From Piezodorus guildinii (taxonomy: Eukaryota > Arthropoda > Insecta > Hemiptera > Pentatomidae), in assembly GCA_023052935.1 (NCBI GenBank), contig CM041294.1, positions 102,456,116 through 102,520,115 of the forward strand: a DNA stretch of 64,000 bases, written 5' to 3'. Under the pieces are notes generated by a model. That model searched no databases and was not told the DNA's origin. It worked only from the letters and a program-made list of their open reading frames with translations. Shown here in pieces: positions 12,727 through 23,972 of this stretch. The first letter of the stretch is position 1. Each line of letters starts with the position of its first letter. A program made the translations under genes and the position numbers.

Positions 12727-13131
12727 AGTTAATGAATCACACACAGTGAAGATATTAAAATACTGCTTTTTTATCAGAACAAAATAAATATTCATAATAC
12801 AATAAACTGTGCTGAGGAGTTAGGGTGACTACAAGTGTACATTCCGAGGTCTCCTTCTATGAGTGTGACACAAGTAAATGTTACAACTAGAGTAATGAGT
12901 TTTGAGGATCAAAGGGTATATATAGCAAGGGATTGTAGAGGGGATAAGGATTCGGCATGGGTACCTCAAAGCAAGTGCTTCCAGATGGTTGGGTCCTAAG
13001 TACAGGTATGTGTTCTTTGTCGGTACTTGGTCTGTCCTTTCTAGGTTTATGGGTGACACCCTCAGGTATAGAAAAGGAAGTTATTAATAATTACTGTATA
13101 TTATTTATAAGTTAAGTCTCATTCTATAACT
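12727..13131 (-). repeat. 3' LTR of the gag-only element
   Basis: It matches the copy at 15409-15814 throughout except for one indel. On the minus strand it holds a TATA-like CTATATATACC and, later, an AATAAAAGC polyadenylation signal. Confidence 0.9.
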
Positions 13132-13145
13132 ACTCTCCCCCTTAA
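13132..13145 (-). other. polypurine tract of the LTR element
   Basis: On the minus strand TTAAGGGGGAGAGT directly precedes the 3' LTR. This is the expected plus-strand primer for reverse transcription and fixes the orientation. Confidence 0.85.
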
Positions 13146-13852
13146 GCACGAAGCCCCTTGAGTACAATGTTTAAGTTTGTCAGTTAATATTGTTATAATA
13201 AAGTAGTCCTTCAGCCGGAGGTTCTGGATAGGAAAGTGTATTGTAGGAAAGGATTCAACAGGAATGGGAACAGTGACATTTTTCCAAAGTTTACAATAAT
13301 TCTTAAGAATATAAATGTATACAATCAAAACTTTTTAAAAAAAACTTAATTACAATAATTGATGTTACATACAATAATTAATTAGTTTTACCAATCGTCA
13401 TTACATTATTCCTATAAAAATTTATACATTAGTAATAGTCTTGAAACTTATAGGTACAATTATATAAAACTAAAATTTCTCATTATTATCTACAAATAAT
13501 TAAAAACATAACCATAACACTAAATTAAACAAAACCATGAGCTACATTGTTTTTTCATTACAATCTATAAAAGGATTTTTTTTCCATTTATCTTATAAAG
13601 TTATTATTACCTATATATAGTTCTAAAAATAGCATTTCAAATTAGTGTAAATAATTGACAATGAATGTTATTATTAAATAAATATTAACTATATAATTGA
13701 TATTTAGTAATTCATCATTAAGTGCAACCATCAATATAATAAACAATACACTATTATAAATATTTTTATTTTATTTATTAACTGTACCTGATTATTGTTA
13801 CTATTATTTATCCTTTTTTTTTTTTTTTTTTTTTTTTGTATTAATTTTAAAA
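13146..13852 (-). other. non-coding 3' interior of the LTR element
   Basis: An AT-rich stretch between the ORF stop and the polypurine tract, including a 24-base T run near 13815. No pol remnant was seen. The short open frame at 13119-13328 has no recognisable content. Confidence 0.6.
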
Positions 13853-14944
13853 TTACATACATCTCGGACCGCTATCACTGTTGAGATTTTCATCTGGCTT
13901 TAAAGTCCAGAGATATATTAAATCTTTTCTAATGGATTTTACTATTTTTGGAATATTTCCTGAGGAAACCTTTTTTCTGGAATTCTTATTTAATTGAGGG
14001 GGTTTCATTACCTCTTTTGTTTTAATTATAATATTCTGTTTATGTAAACTCGCAGTATAAGTTGATATTTTATTATTATAATCGAGCGATTTATTATTTT
14101 TAAATTCTAATTCATCTTTATGGATAGCCGGAGGCTCCTTAGACTGGCTTGTCCTGTCATCATACATAGATTGTTTGTAATGTTTAAACTTTAGATTTGA
14201 CAATTTGTTTAATTTAACTTTCGATTTAGCACCAAATTGATTTACTTTTTTAATATATTTTTTCGAATGCCTTTTTTTTTCCTTAGTAAATTTAGTACGG
14301 TTTATAGAATATGTTTTTATTTTTTTGGATATTTTGACATTATTCTTTTTCGTTTTCGACCGATGTGATTTTTGTTTTGTTGAGTTTTCTTTTTCGATGT
14401 TCACAATGTTATTTAAATTATCCCAATTTGAATTTTCACTCTTATTTATTACTGGATCTAAACTAAATGTTTTCCCGGTTTTGTCCCTATCTAGTTTTAG
14501 CGGTAATGTTTCAGAGGCTATTTTCTTTTCTTGAATATTAATTTTAGGTAATTGTTCAAATTTATTATTTGGAATTACGGATTTTATTTTTGGCTGTTCG
14601 TCAGCGTCTTTTGACAAAAAATGTTCGGGTGGAAAAGGTTTATTAAAATTTGTCTCGGTTGGGTTATGATCTTTAAATTTACGTATTAGAATATTTAACA
14701 AATCGTCAATATTGTTTAAATCATAAAACTTAATTTTATCCGCGACTGTTTTAGAAAGGTGACATTTGGCCATCTTACATATCCTGAATTCATTAACGAT
14801 TCTAAATGGATTATTTTCTGCACAAAAAGTGTCTTTAATTTCTTTTACGTTATTTATGAATTTAAACAAAGTATGCGGTTTACCATCAAAGTACGACATA
14901 GGCATATGCTCAAAGTCTGAGTTTCGAAAAAGTAACGATTCCAT
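13853..14944 (-). CDS. gag-like protein of the LTR element (363 aa)
   Basis: A single intact frame occupies the interior of the LTR element, downstream of the primer site. Its N-terminal third (about residues 15-95) has the look of a retrotransposon Gag: YFDGKPHTLFKFINNV, then a predicted helical region with FRICKMAKCHLS and DDLLNILIRKFKDHNP. The rest (about 120-363) is low-complexity and strongly basic, full of Lys, Asn and Ser (for example KKNNVKISKKIK), as nucleic-acid-binding Gag tails are. No CCHC zinc knuckle, protease DTG or reverse transcriptase YxDD is present. Position and composition suggest Gag; residue-level homology was not confirmed. A fused accessory protein is the alternative. 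Confidence 0.6.
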   Translation of the reverse strand: MESLLFRNSDFEHMPMSYFDGKPHTLFKFINNVKEIKDTFCAENNPFRIVNEFRICKMAKCHLSKTVADKIKFYDLNNIDDLLNILIRKFKDHNPTETNFNKPFPPEHFLSKDADEQPKIKSVIPNNKFEQLPKINIQEKKIASETLPLKLDRDKTGKTFSLDPVINKSENSNWDNLNNIVNIEKENSTKQKSHRSKTKKNNVKISKKIKTYSINRTKFTKEKKRHSKKYIKKVNQFGAKSKVKLNKLSNLKFKHYKQSMYDDRTSQSKEPPAIHKDELEFKNNKSLDYNNKISTYTASLHKQNIIIKTKEVMKPPQLNKNSRKKVSSGNIPKIVKSIRKDLIYLWTLKPDENLNSDSGPRCM

Positions 14945-15392
14945 ATTTTTTATTTATTTTTTTTTTTTTTTAGATATTAAAATCTTACTTATGTCTACTA
15001 TAATTTAAATTTTACTTAAATTGTGCTCAGTAACAATCATTATCTGATTATAAAAAAATTTGATGTGATTTTTATACAGCTTATATTAGTATTCATAAAA
15101 TGTCATACATTTTAAATGTTATCACAATTAAACAGCACATAAACAAACATATAAAATAAATAATTTTAAAATCTTACTGCGTTAGTTCTTAACATTCCTC
15201 CTGGATACCTGTTGAGCAGTGAAGTCCAGTGAGGTTCAGCAGGACATCTCGGGTGAGTATTGTCTTGACTGAAGGAGGGTGCGAGATGATCTTCTTAGTT
15301 CGGTGTCTATCTTCTTGTAGATCCTCTTCTGAAGTATCTTCGTCCTCTCGGAAACTGCGAAGTCATTCAAAATCTAATTTGATGCTTGCAGT

Positions 15393-15409
15393 GCCTGTCT
15401 CGGGCGCCA
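15393..15409 (-). other. primer binding site of the LTR element
   Basis: On the minus strand TGGCGCCCGAGACAGG begins at the last base of the 5' LTR. The first ten bases complement the 3' end of lysine tRNA (CGGGCGCCA); the following bases match with one extra base. This supports tRNA-Lys priming. Confidence 0.75.
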
Positions 15410-15814
15410 GTTAATGAATCACACACAGTGAAGATATTAAAATACTGCTTTTATTATCAGAACAAAATAAATATTCATAATACAATAAACTGTGCTGAGG
15501 AGTTAGGGTGACTACAAGTGTACATTCCGAGGTCTCCTTCTATGAGTGTGACACAAGTAAATGTTACAACTAGAGTAATGAGTTTTGAGGATCAAAGGGT
15601 ATATATAGCAAGGGATTGTAGAGGGGATAAGGATTCGGCATGGGTACCTCAAAGCAAGTGCTTCCAGATGGTTGGGTCCTAAGTACAGGTATGTGTTCTT
15701 TGTCGGTACTTGGTCTGTCCTTTCTAGGTTTATGGGTGACACCCTCAGGTATAGAAAAGGAAGTTATTAATAATTACTGTATATTATTTATAAGTTAAGT
15801 CTCATTCTATAACT
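15409..15814 (-). repeat. 5' LTR of the gag-only element
   Basis: Drives transcription toward lower coordinates. Essentially the same sequence as 12727-13131, with one extra A. Confidence 0.9.
15600..15607 (-). promoter_or_regulatory. TATA box of the 5' LTR
   Basis: TATATATA, read on the minus strand within CTATATATACC, is a clear TATA-type core promoter in the LTR. Start-site position was not determined. Confidence 0.5.
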
Positions 15815-16130
15815 GTTTGAGCCGTTTTTGAGGAAATCGCAAAAGGGAACACAATGCATGGTATAAAGTGGCTCTTCTTGTAAGCTGATTTCGATGAAAA
15901 AGTTGCTGTAACTTCTCGATTGTCTTAAATATCAAATTTTAGTTTCATAGGACTTTTCTTTTTCGTCCGGGAGCTACCGAACACACAGACTTTTTTTTCA
16001 GAACTTGGTTATCTGGACTCAAGAGACCCAAAATGTGTATTTCCGTCGAAAACTGGAATTCGAAAATTTTTCACGATCTCAATACTTTCCCTTACTATAT
16101 ATTTTATATATAGGTGAGTGAGTGTAAAAA

Positions 16131-19100
16131 TATTATCGTATACACAAGCTTGTAAAAGTTAATAAAGAAGGAAAAAAGTCGATAAAACTAACTGATTATT
16201 TTAGATAATAATATAATAGATTTTTTATATTCGTTTGACTCATTTTTAACTCTATCTGTATTTTAAAATTCCTTAATCGATTTAAACAAAGGAGCTATGT
16301 GAAAATTGTTTGTTGCCCGCAACAGATTTTTTTAAACTTTGATTTGAGTTTTTGGCATGGCCTCAATGCTCCCTTCGAAAGAGTCTCCTCTCACAGTTTT
16401 ATTATTGCCACTAGAGGGGTGTAAAAGGTTTTTTCAGTCCAATAAGCAGCGCTTTTCTACCCCATAGCGCATAAGTTCCCATGGCATTCTTCTAAAAAAA
16501 TAACTACACGTATTGAAACGATGGTATGGAAGAGGAAAAAAATGGATAGACGTCATCGGCAAATTGATCTTCTCAATGCAAAAAGCACGCAATTATGCAA
16601 GGATAAACTCAGGTGGTCTTAGCCCATTCATTCAGATAGGATTCTGTCCCGAATCAATGCCTTTAATACTACCATTGATTGCTTTTAAACAATGGCAGCT
16701 TTGCTTTTCTGTAAGGCATCATCGTATTCATACTAATTAGTTAAATTCGCAGACTCACATTGACGATAGCTATTCCATGTCAATAATTCGATACAAAGTC
16801 TTACGATAATATCTATATCCAATGAACGATAATGTCGAAAATATTGCTATAAAAAGTAAACATTATTAAATCATTATATACATTAATGTACAGAGGTATA
16901 GATTAATCTTAGTTAACGTAAGTTTAAATTGTTCTGAGGCAATAATAAAACCAACTCCTGCCACAATAATTAAGAAATTTATTAAATATTCTTCAATCAT
17001 TACAGTACTACATATAATAAATAAACATCAACTAATTAATTATTCTTATTTAATCAGTGTTTTTTAAATGGGCAGCACATAAATTAAAATAAGAACATAT
17101 AGCATTATATAGAAGGTCGTTATTAGGAACGATGTGTTGCCACTTAATGTTTTAGAAGATTAATCAAATGTAAATTAAAAATGATAGCAATCTATTGGGT
17201 CAAAAGAGGCTCGTATATATAATAAAATATATAACATAAAAAAAAAAAAAGTAGAAACCAACATATATACACCTTTCAAAAACCGAACGAACTATTGGAT
17301 CCACTTTATATTATTATAACATTAACTTATTTATTACACTGTCAATAATATTTATAATGTTTTGGACTTCATAATGTTATATAACATATATTATCTTTTA
17401 AATAATGATTGATTAATTGAATATACATGATGAATATCTTTCCTTTGTGAAACGCAAATAATTCCTACAAAATATACAAGCAGCATCAGCTTATCTTAAT
17501 TTAGCGAAGGCTTTGGTCTTTCTGAAAAACTTCGACTGTACCCTCAAAAATTAAGGGCAATAATGTAATTTAGTCTTCCTCAAACAACTATTGCGGCATG
17601 ATCATTTATTCAGTCGAGAAGACGACTGACATAAGTATAATGTCGGTAATGGTTGATTATTTGAGAAATCTTTAGTTCCTCTTTTTTTTTTTCTTTTTTT
17701 TCTCTAGAATTGTATATTTCATGGGCCCATCGTATATGCACAATGAATAGAATGTTAAATATATGTAGCAATGTTGACAACAACTTTTAAAATTTTCAAC
17801 GATGTTGAGACAAAATAAATAAAAACACAGAAAACGGAAAGTAGAACTCTGAAAGTTGTTTTTTACAATACCAGTTAGCGGTTTTAAATTAAGTTTTTTT
17901 TTTTATATGCGACTCTTATTATTATTTTTTTTCGTAAATATACCTCAGTTATTTCTGACCCAAAGCGTTATTATATATTATATTTTCTCGAATTCAGATA
18001 ATGGACGTTTGCTTGTTATATTTTAAAGGCGCAAAACATCAAGGTCATTAGCGACCGATCCAGATAATAATTCTACAATAATCATTTTATGCACTAAAAA
18101 AAATAATAATAACTAAAGAAAAAAAGATAATAGATGTTATCGAAGTAAATTTAGATCTTGTATTACATCATATATTCCAGTCAAAATATTTATAATTTTA
18201 TATGTAAATTAACTAAATGCATAAAACGTATATACTGAAAGGAGACAATATGCTTTCAGATGAATCGATTTATTTATGTCAACAATAAATCCGATATCTC
18301 GTTCACAATAGATCAAAATTTCATCCCTTTTTTTTGACAGGCCATGATTGAGGAATATAAAATATTGTCTTAGGGTTACTGTTATCATGTTAGTATATGT
18401 TCAAATTTTTTTTTTATTTTATATTAATATAGACAATTTCTAAATTCATTATAATTTTACAGTTTCGGATAGCATTTATTTAAATGTAATATAATTGAAG
18501 AATAATGATATTAAATAAGGATACGTTATTTTCTTCACTTTATTTCCTATTCAAATTGATATAGCACACATTTGACATATGTATTTTTTTTTTACTTCAT
18601 CATCAAATTTTACGTTTTTAATAATTAGTTACAAATATAAATCCTGAAATATGTGCATTCAGAAAACGTTTTTGTTTATGTTATTGAAATACCTTAATAT
18701 TTGCTTTTTTTAGTATATAAATCGCGATATCCAGTCAAAAGTGGAAAAAGCATGCAAAAAAAATCTGCGGTTAGCCACTTCATATTGGGAGTCAATACCG
18801 GACGCAATAATATGAAAATACTGCCTTCATGGAGTATAGAGGTCAGATACTAAATAGCCAATACTCCATACATAGATAGTTCTTTAGTGCGGTCCGTAAT
18901 TCAGGGTTGATACTGGCCAGTTCAAACAATACTAGGTTCTTTATTATTCTAAAGCTTTTTTCCTAATTATTATAAAAGTATAATAATAACGATTATAGCT
19001 AAAGACAACTAGCTGTTTATTTATCAACATACAGCAATTAAAATATAAAATAACTTAGTTATATTATCCCCTAGCACACACATAGTCATCGTTAAAATAA

Positions 19101-19759
19101 AATTCAAACAAAATTATCTCGTTTGCCATCAGCAATTATTTGGAATATTTTTAATAAAAAGAAGAAAAAGGCGTAATCATTGTATATATTAAAATACATT
19201 AAATCGTTGCGGTCACTAAAAAACTGACATAATAATCCTTCTATCGGTGCATTTAGGAAAAAAATAACTTTTTTTTTTTTACATTATAACAGAAAAATAA
19301 AATTGCTATCATTTTCATAAAAAAAGTAATTTAAATATTCGTCAGTTTAATTTAGCCCAGATAAATATTGGTTTGTAAATTAAGTTGGTAGCGTTTTTTG
19401 CTGGTGTTCTTCTTTATAATATTCTTATAAATATTTTTAATCAATGATATATAACCTATTTTGATCTATTATAGGTTGGCATCTTTCATGTATTTTTTTT
19501 AAATTCCGTCCTTCCGAAACTTCTCAGATTTTTGAGCAATTATATCGACATACACTCAGCAATGATTGCTAACCATCTTTGCGGCGGTAATAAAAAATCA
19601 TTAAATGACGAAAATTAAAATTTTTTGACTTCCATTTTGAGCAAGCTATATACTACTTAAATATAAGGAATTTCAGTTGAAACTGATGCATAAAACCATC
19701 TTAACTAATCCTTTTTTAGCATTTTAGAAGTAAACACTATTGACAAGTAAACATGTTTT
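16131..19759. other. receptor intron, no element resolved
   Basis: Mostly AT-rich. The part from 16290 to 16740 is less AT-rich and holds a 75-codon open frame with no recognisable motif. The segment 18730-18930 has a GC-richer island without box motifs. Nothing here could be assigned. Confidence 0.4.
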
Positions 19760-19772
19760 AACATGCACAGAG

Positions 19773-20176
19773 CTAACTCAGCCTCCACTGGCTCAGACCA
19801 GTGATGCGGCTGAGATAGAGGCGCTGGGATCTCTTGGATTCCGCTTTTTCCTCCACTTGTGGAGGAAAAAGCGCTTGCTGGGGTCCCTTTAGCAATTGTA
19901 TATAGTTATGATTGTGTGAAAGATGTTTATTTATTTGCCAACTTTTTATTTATCTCAATAATAGGTTTTTGTTTCGATTTGTTTTGTTTTTTATTTATTA
20001 TTATTATTTTATTGTATATATATGAATTTATTTATGTTCTATTTTATGTAATTTGACCATTATTATTATTTTCTGTATATATAGTATGAATGTGTTCTCT
20101 TATCAATATTATTATTGTTCATTTTGTAACAAATTGTAATATATCTCAATAAAAAAAAAAAAAATAAAAAAAAAAT
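19773..20176 (+). mobile_element. LINE 3' UTR fragment with target-site duplication
   Basis: A 5'-truncated LINE tail: GAGATAGAGGCGCTGGGATC, a T-rich 3' UTR, a CTCAATAAA polyadenylation-type end and an A-rich tail (20150-20176). A 14 bp direct repeat TAACATGCACAGAG flanks it (19759-19772 and 20176-20189). Related tails occur near 54570 and at 62278-62508. Confidence 0.85.
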
Positions 20177-20364
20177 AACATGCACAGAGAGTTTTAAATT
20201 GAAAAACGCCACGAGCTTATTTTACAACTCAATAAATAAAAGAAGAAATAAAAAGTATTATTATGTCATTATTGTCCTCAGTTTTCTTTTGGTTCAATAT
20301 TTGTAAGATATATATTTGGTCCTTTTCAAAAGATGTTAATTAATATATTTTTTATTTTCACACC

Positions 20365-20640
20365 TTACAAACTTTCAGGCTCTAGGGCCACTTCATCAGC
20401 AGTGTCTTCCTAATTAGCTTGCTGTGTCAAACATCAGTCGTGCATAGAACACCTACAGGTTTCTACATCGGCCGATGAACGGACGACCGATGAAATGTTA
20501 ATTTTTGGCACAGCAAGCTAATTAGGACGACACTGCCGATGAAGCAGTGAAAGAGTATATAAATAGATCAATATGCATGGTGGATACTTGAAAATGGCCC
20601 TAAAGGCCGAATCGTTGTAAAGTGTGAAAGTAAAAAATAT
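20365..20640. mobile_element. inverted-repeat element with hammerhead-like motifs (Penelope-like?)
   Basis: Arms 20391-20431 and 20502-20544 are inverted copies sharing CCTAATTAGCTTGCTGTG. On the minus strand the left arm continues as CTGATGAAGTGGCCCTAGAG then CCTGAAAG, resembling a hammerhead core (CUGAUGA, stem-loop, GAAA). The right arm carries a diverged copy (CGATGAAG) in which about 48 bases separate it from GGCCCTAAAGGCCGAA. Tail-to-tail arms with hammerhead-like motifs resemble the long-terminal-repeat-like ends of Penelope retroelements. No protein is present. Confidence 0.5.
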
Positions 20641-20772
20641 ATCAATAAACTTCTTTTGGAAACGGCCGAATATTTATCTAACAAGTAATATTATCATTTT
20701 TTACAATGAACAGGCAACAGCACTAAACACCGATGATGATACTATATATATAATTATTTTAAAGAAACATAC

Positions 20773-20954
20773 CATTTTCCCTAAAGTCAAGAAGCCTTTT
20801 GTTGAACATGGGCAAGTACTTGGAGTTCCTAGTGAAAGCTAGCCCGTATCCAGTCTTGGCGTACCAGGATCCGACGGTGAGGAGGCGGCAATCTTCATCT
20901 TGAGCAACCAGATAGTCCAGCACGGTACCATCGTAAATGAAAGCGTCCAAATCA
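20773..20954 (-). CDS. Nmdar2: NMDA receptor subunit 2, S2 ligand-binding lobe exon
   Basis: The 182-base exon lies between a TTTTTTAG acceptor and a GTATGT donor. It reads [15 protein letters not shown], then [19 protein letters not shown] and [12 protein letters not shown]. The Asp of LDAFIYD corresponds to the conserved S2 aspartate that contacts the amino group of glutamate in GluN2 subunits, so glutamate rather than glycine binding is expected. The Cys in DEDC is the usual partner for the S2 disulfide with the Cys in the next exon. It joins upstream in phase 2 (N-G-D) across a 32.9 kb intron and downstream in phase 1. Confidence 0.96.
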
Positions 20955-21047
20955 CTAAAAAATGAAATTAAATAATAGTGATGGCATTATAAATGGATAA
21001 CGAACTATTTAGAAATCTAATATGAACTTATACAAGTGTTACGTAAT

Positions 21048-22176
21048 TAGGGATTGCAATCCGGCGTCATTTTCAATCCGACCGGATCCGGTCCCAAATT
21101 CCATCAATCCGGCCGGATCCGGCTGATTTTCACTTTTCGGCCCAAGATGAACTGTTAGTATGTTATTCGAGTATAATTGTATCCATAATAGGAAGTTTAT
21201 AAATAAAAGTTATGTTAGGATTAGATATGGAGCAAAAAAATTAAAGTTTAGTAGTTTAGGTAACTAGTAAAATTTTAATGGCTATTAAAACAGTCGGCTA
21301 TTGATTACTATTTGCTGAAAATAAAGACTATTTGTTTTTTACTACCCTTTTTCCAAAAATCAAAATTGATTTTTGATAATATATATTAAAGTTATTAGTA
21401 CTTACATACTATTTAAAAAACAAATATTGTCAGTAGAATAATTTAAAGATTTATACTCATAATACAAACTCATTATTGTGATCATTATGCCAATCATCAG
21501 ACATATTAATCAAAATATGATTGTGTCTATCATTAATATTAGAGTTGTTTGTGATTGTTGCATACTCAAATAATTTAAAATTATTTTTATTACAATTCCC
21601 ATCTGAGTTAATTACACAAGGATAACTATATAAGATTTTATAAAGTAACTCAATAAATTAATTGAGCTATCTGAGAAAGTGAAGTATAAGATGAAGTGAG
21701 CAGTAACGTAGCTCAGTCTTCCTAGATTTCAATAGATTTGTAAGCAGTGTTTCATATAATTCAGTACCATAACACTTGAGTGAGTCAGTAGGTGAGTGAG
21801 CAATTTCTCTAAAAATAGAATTAGAGTTGTTTCAAAACTTCCTCTACAGCCAACTTATAGGATGCTATAGCTCGCGTATATCCAAAATAATAATATCTGT
21901 TAACTTACGTTTACGTGAAGCAACGACAAAACAAAAACACATGTACTGTCTCGTAAAAGGCGAACGAATGATGCTGGACTGAAGTGATGACGTGATGTAA
22001 TCTGGCGTCGAACGACACTTCCACACATGTACACCAAATGTAACGCATTTAAAGTACTTTTTTTTATTAAACTGCACTATTTCTGGCCAAAAATTGCTAT
22101 AATTGGATCCGGTTAACGTATAATGATGCCGGATCCGCCGGATTACCGGATCCGGTTTTCCGGATTGCAATCCCTA
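21048..22176. mobile_element. non-autonomous hAT element
   Basis: Perfect 17 bp terminal inverted repeats (TAGGGATTGCAATCCGG and its complement) are flanked by an 8 bp duplication TACGTAAT (21040-21047 and 22177-22184). Eight-base duplications and such ends mark hAT. Both subterminal regions are dense in CCGGATCCGG-type palindromes, likely transposase-binding repeats. No hAT transposase domain was found in the 1.1 kb interior. A 101-codon minus frame overlapping the right end has no catalytic motif. Confidence 0.85.
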
Positions 22177-22195
22177 TACGTAATACTGTCTTTTA

Positions 22196-22642
22196 AATGT
22201 CACTGCCGGTCGTGTCAATGGAACCATGATTCAATAACAGTAATGCGCCTAGATCATGGATAAGAGCAATATTTAGGATATGAATTAATCATGCGGTCTC
22301 AGGTACCTACTTACATTTGATTAATAGAAAAGATGATGAATATTGTGAAATGTGCGACGTTAACGACGACCCGAAACATATAGTAATGTCATGCATTAAA
22401 TATTCTGCCGAACGTTAATTTTTTATGAATAAAATCGTGGGTATATTAAATAAAAATAATCTATCGTATATTGACATAATAACTAATCCCAACCTGGTAC
22501 TTGAAGCGTTAGGTCACTTTATAAACTCTACAGGTATTAAATTATAACCCAAAGCTTGTTATTGATTGATAATCATGATTTGGAATTATTTTGATTGTAA
22601 TGATAATGATCAATATTAAAAAAATAAATAAATAAATAAAGG
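22196..22642 (+). mobile_element. 5'-truncated LINE 3' end
   Basis: Decayed plus-strand frames read a typical LINE C-terminus: VSGTYLHLINRKDDEYCEMC, then DPKHIVMSC (a CxxC...H...C finger) and LVLEALGHFINSTG. It ends in an AAATAAATAAATA tail. A 12 bp duplication TACTGTCTTTTA flanks it (22184-22195, 22643-22654). It landed within 20 bases of the hAT right end. Confidence 0.85.
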
Positions 22643-22654
22643 TACTGTCTTTTA

Positions 22655-23360
22655 GAAAAACCCCACGTTTCGACCCCAGTATGTTGATCACTTTCAGGAA
22701 GCAGCATTTGACAGAAGACTTCAAACAAACAAATCTGAGTATTCTCATCACGTTTGCGTGAGTACTAAAAAGCTAGCTATACTATAATCCATACTTAACA
22801 CAATATAAATATATACAAAAATGTGTACAAGTGAGTTTTATAAACAAATTAGGCATTGATCAGTAGGGAAAAAAAATCATCAAAATAAGGTTAGAAGGAG
22901 TGATAAAAAATATAATGCATATAAATATTATTTTATGGATGAGGATATCTAAACAGGAAAATTATCAATAAAAAATAAGATAATTTATAACATTTTAATA
23001 AAATGTGGATAATTCATTGTATTCAGTAGAATAGATAAGATTACATTATATTTTAATTACATGGCAAAAAAAATCTTCAGCTTCAAGATGAATTCATTCC
23101 ATAAATTTAAACAAAAGTTATGATATTAAAGTAAAAGTAGAAATAGCCACTACTAATTAATACACTAATTAATACACTAGGCTTTATCGGGTATTTTTCC
23201 ATACCAAAAACAAACAAACCACCAACAAAAAAATATCTGGTTAATAATAAAAAAGGCTGTGCTTTTGCTTAAAAGACACATATACGTCATTAAATCTAAC
23301 AAATAACGATAATATTTAACACAAAACTTACAATCCCCTCTTAAATCTAATAAATAAAAG
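22655..23360. other. receptor intron, nothing recognised
   Basis: AT-rich sequence with no element end or exon seen. Confidence 0.5.
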
Positions 23361-23972
23361 TCTGGTGTGGGCAACGCATGACTTTCACTTACCTCGATTT
23401 TTTAAAACAATTACGGAATTATTATATAAATTCATACTAATTTTATTAGAAAACTAAATATTAAAACAAAAAAAATGCTCTTGAAATAAATCTCTTTTAG
23501 TTGTTTATCAAATTATTTAATCTTATATATTTTGTTATTGTTAACCAATGCTGATAAGATGATATGGTTAATTTATTAAAATTTACAAAAGTACTTTGAG
23601 GGAAGAAACATTAAAAAATTCGCCATTCAAGCTCTGTCAGACTATTTCAGTCAGAGCAAAACCTACATAATATTAAATACCATTAAATTTTACATTAATT
23701 TACTAGTTTACATCGAAAATAATTAGAGCTGTTTTCGAGGAAATCGTAAAAATGTGCAAAATGCATGGTATAAAGTTGCTGTAACATCTTAGGCATATTC
23801 GCTGATAAACTATGAAATTTAAGTTTCATCAAACTTATTGTTTTTGAGCTGAAATTATTACCCACACATCTGTCATATGGACTCATGGACCCTAAAACAT
23901 GTATTTCCGATGTAAAATCATAACCCTAAAATGTTTACGATCGAAATACGTTCCCTTACATGGGTATGTGAA
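23361..23972 (+). repeat. family A repeat, uninterrupted copy
   Basis: Runs from TCTGGTGTGGGCAACGCATG to GGGTATGTGAAAGTAA in about 610 bases, with the internal TCTGTCAGACTATTTCAGTC block. This is the best uninterrupted copy for defining family length. No ORF of note. Confidence 0.75.

Larger units (their letters stand above)
12727..15814 (-). mobile_element. young LTR retrotransposon encoding only a gag-like protein
   Basis: Two direct LTRs (405 and 406 bp) bound a 2.28 kb interior. I see a single difference between the LTRs (one inserted A in the poly-T stretch near 15450), so the insertion is very recent. A 4 bp target duplication GTTT flanks it (12723-12726 and 15815-15818). LTR ends are AGTTAT...TTAACT, the style of gypsy-type elements. 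A primer binding site abuts the right LTR and a polypurine tract abuts the left LTR, so transcription runs on the minus strand. The interior holds one ORF (13853-14944) and no protease, reverse transcriptase or integrase. It must use enzymes from a related element. Confidence 0.9.
12148..16130 (+). repeat. family A repeat copy, split by an LTR retrotransposon
   Basis: It starts at TCTGGTGCACTCAACACACG, followed by ACTTTCACT, and ends near 16130 in TATATATAGGTGAGTGAGTG. Both ends and the internal block GTCAGACTATTTCAATCAG recur in at least six copies in this window. The near-terminal ACTTTCACTTAC and GTAAGTGAAAGT are inverted repeats. Removing the 3.1 kb insert at 12727-15814 rejoins a continuous repeat of about 0.9 kb. 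No protein is encoded. The superfamily is unknown. Confidence 0.75.

Noticed and set aside
12829..13059. 76-codon frame present word for word again at 15512-15742
   Set aside because: Both copies lie inside the two LTRs on the transcribed strand; the repeat is explained by the LTR pair and overlaps promoter sequence, so it is not called as a gene.
19859..20056. 65-codon frame rich in hydrophobic residues
   Set aside because: Falls in the T-rich LINE 3' UTR bounded by a target-site duplication; T-richness gives false hydrophobic segments.
22617..22640. CRISPR-like or satellite array
   Set aside because: The short AAAT units are only the LINE tail; no array with spacers exists anywhere in this window.
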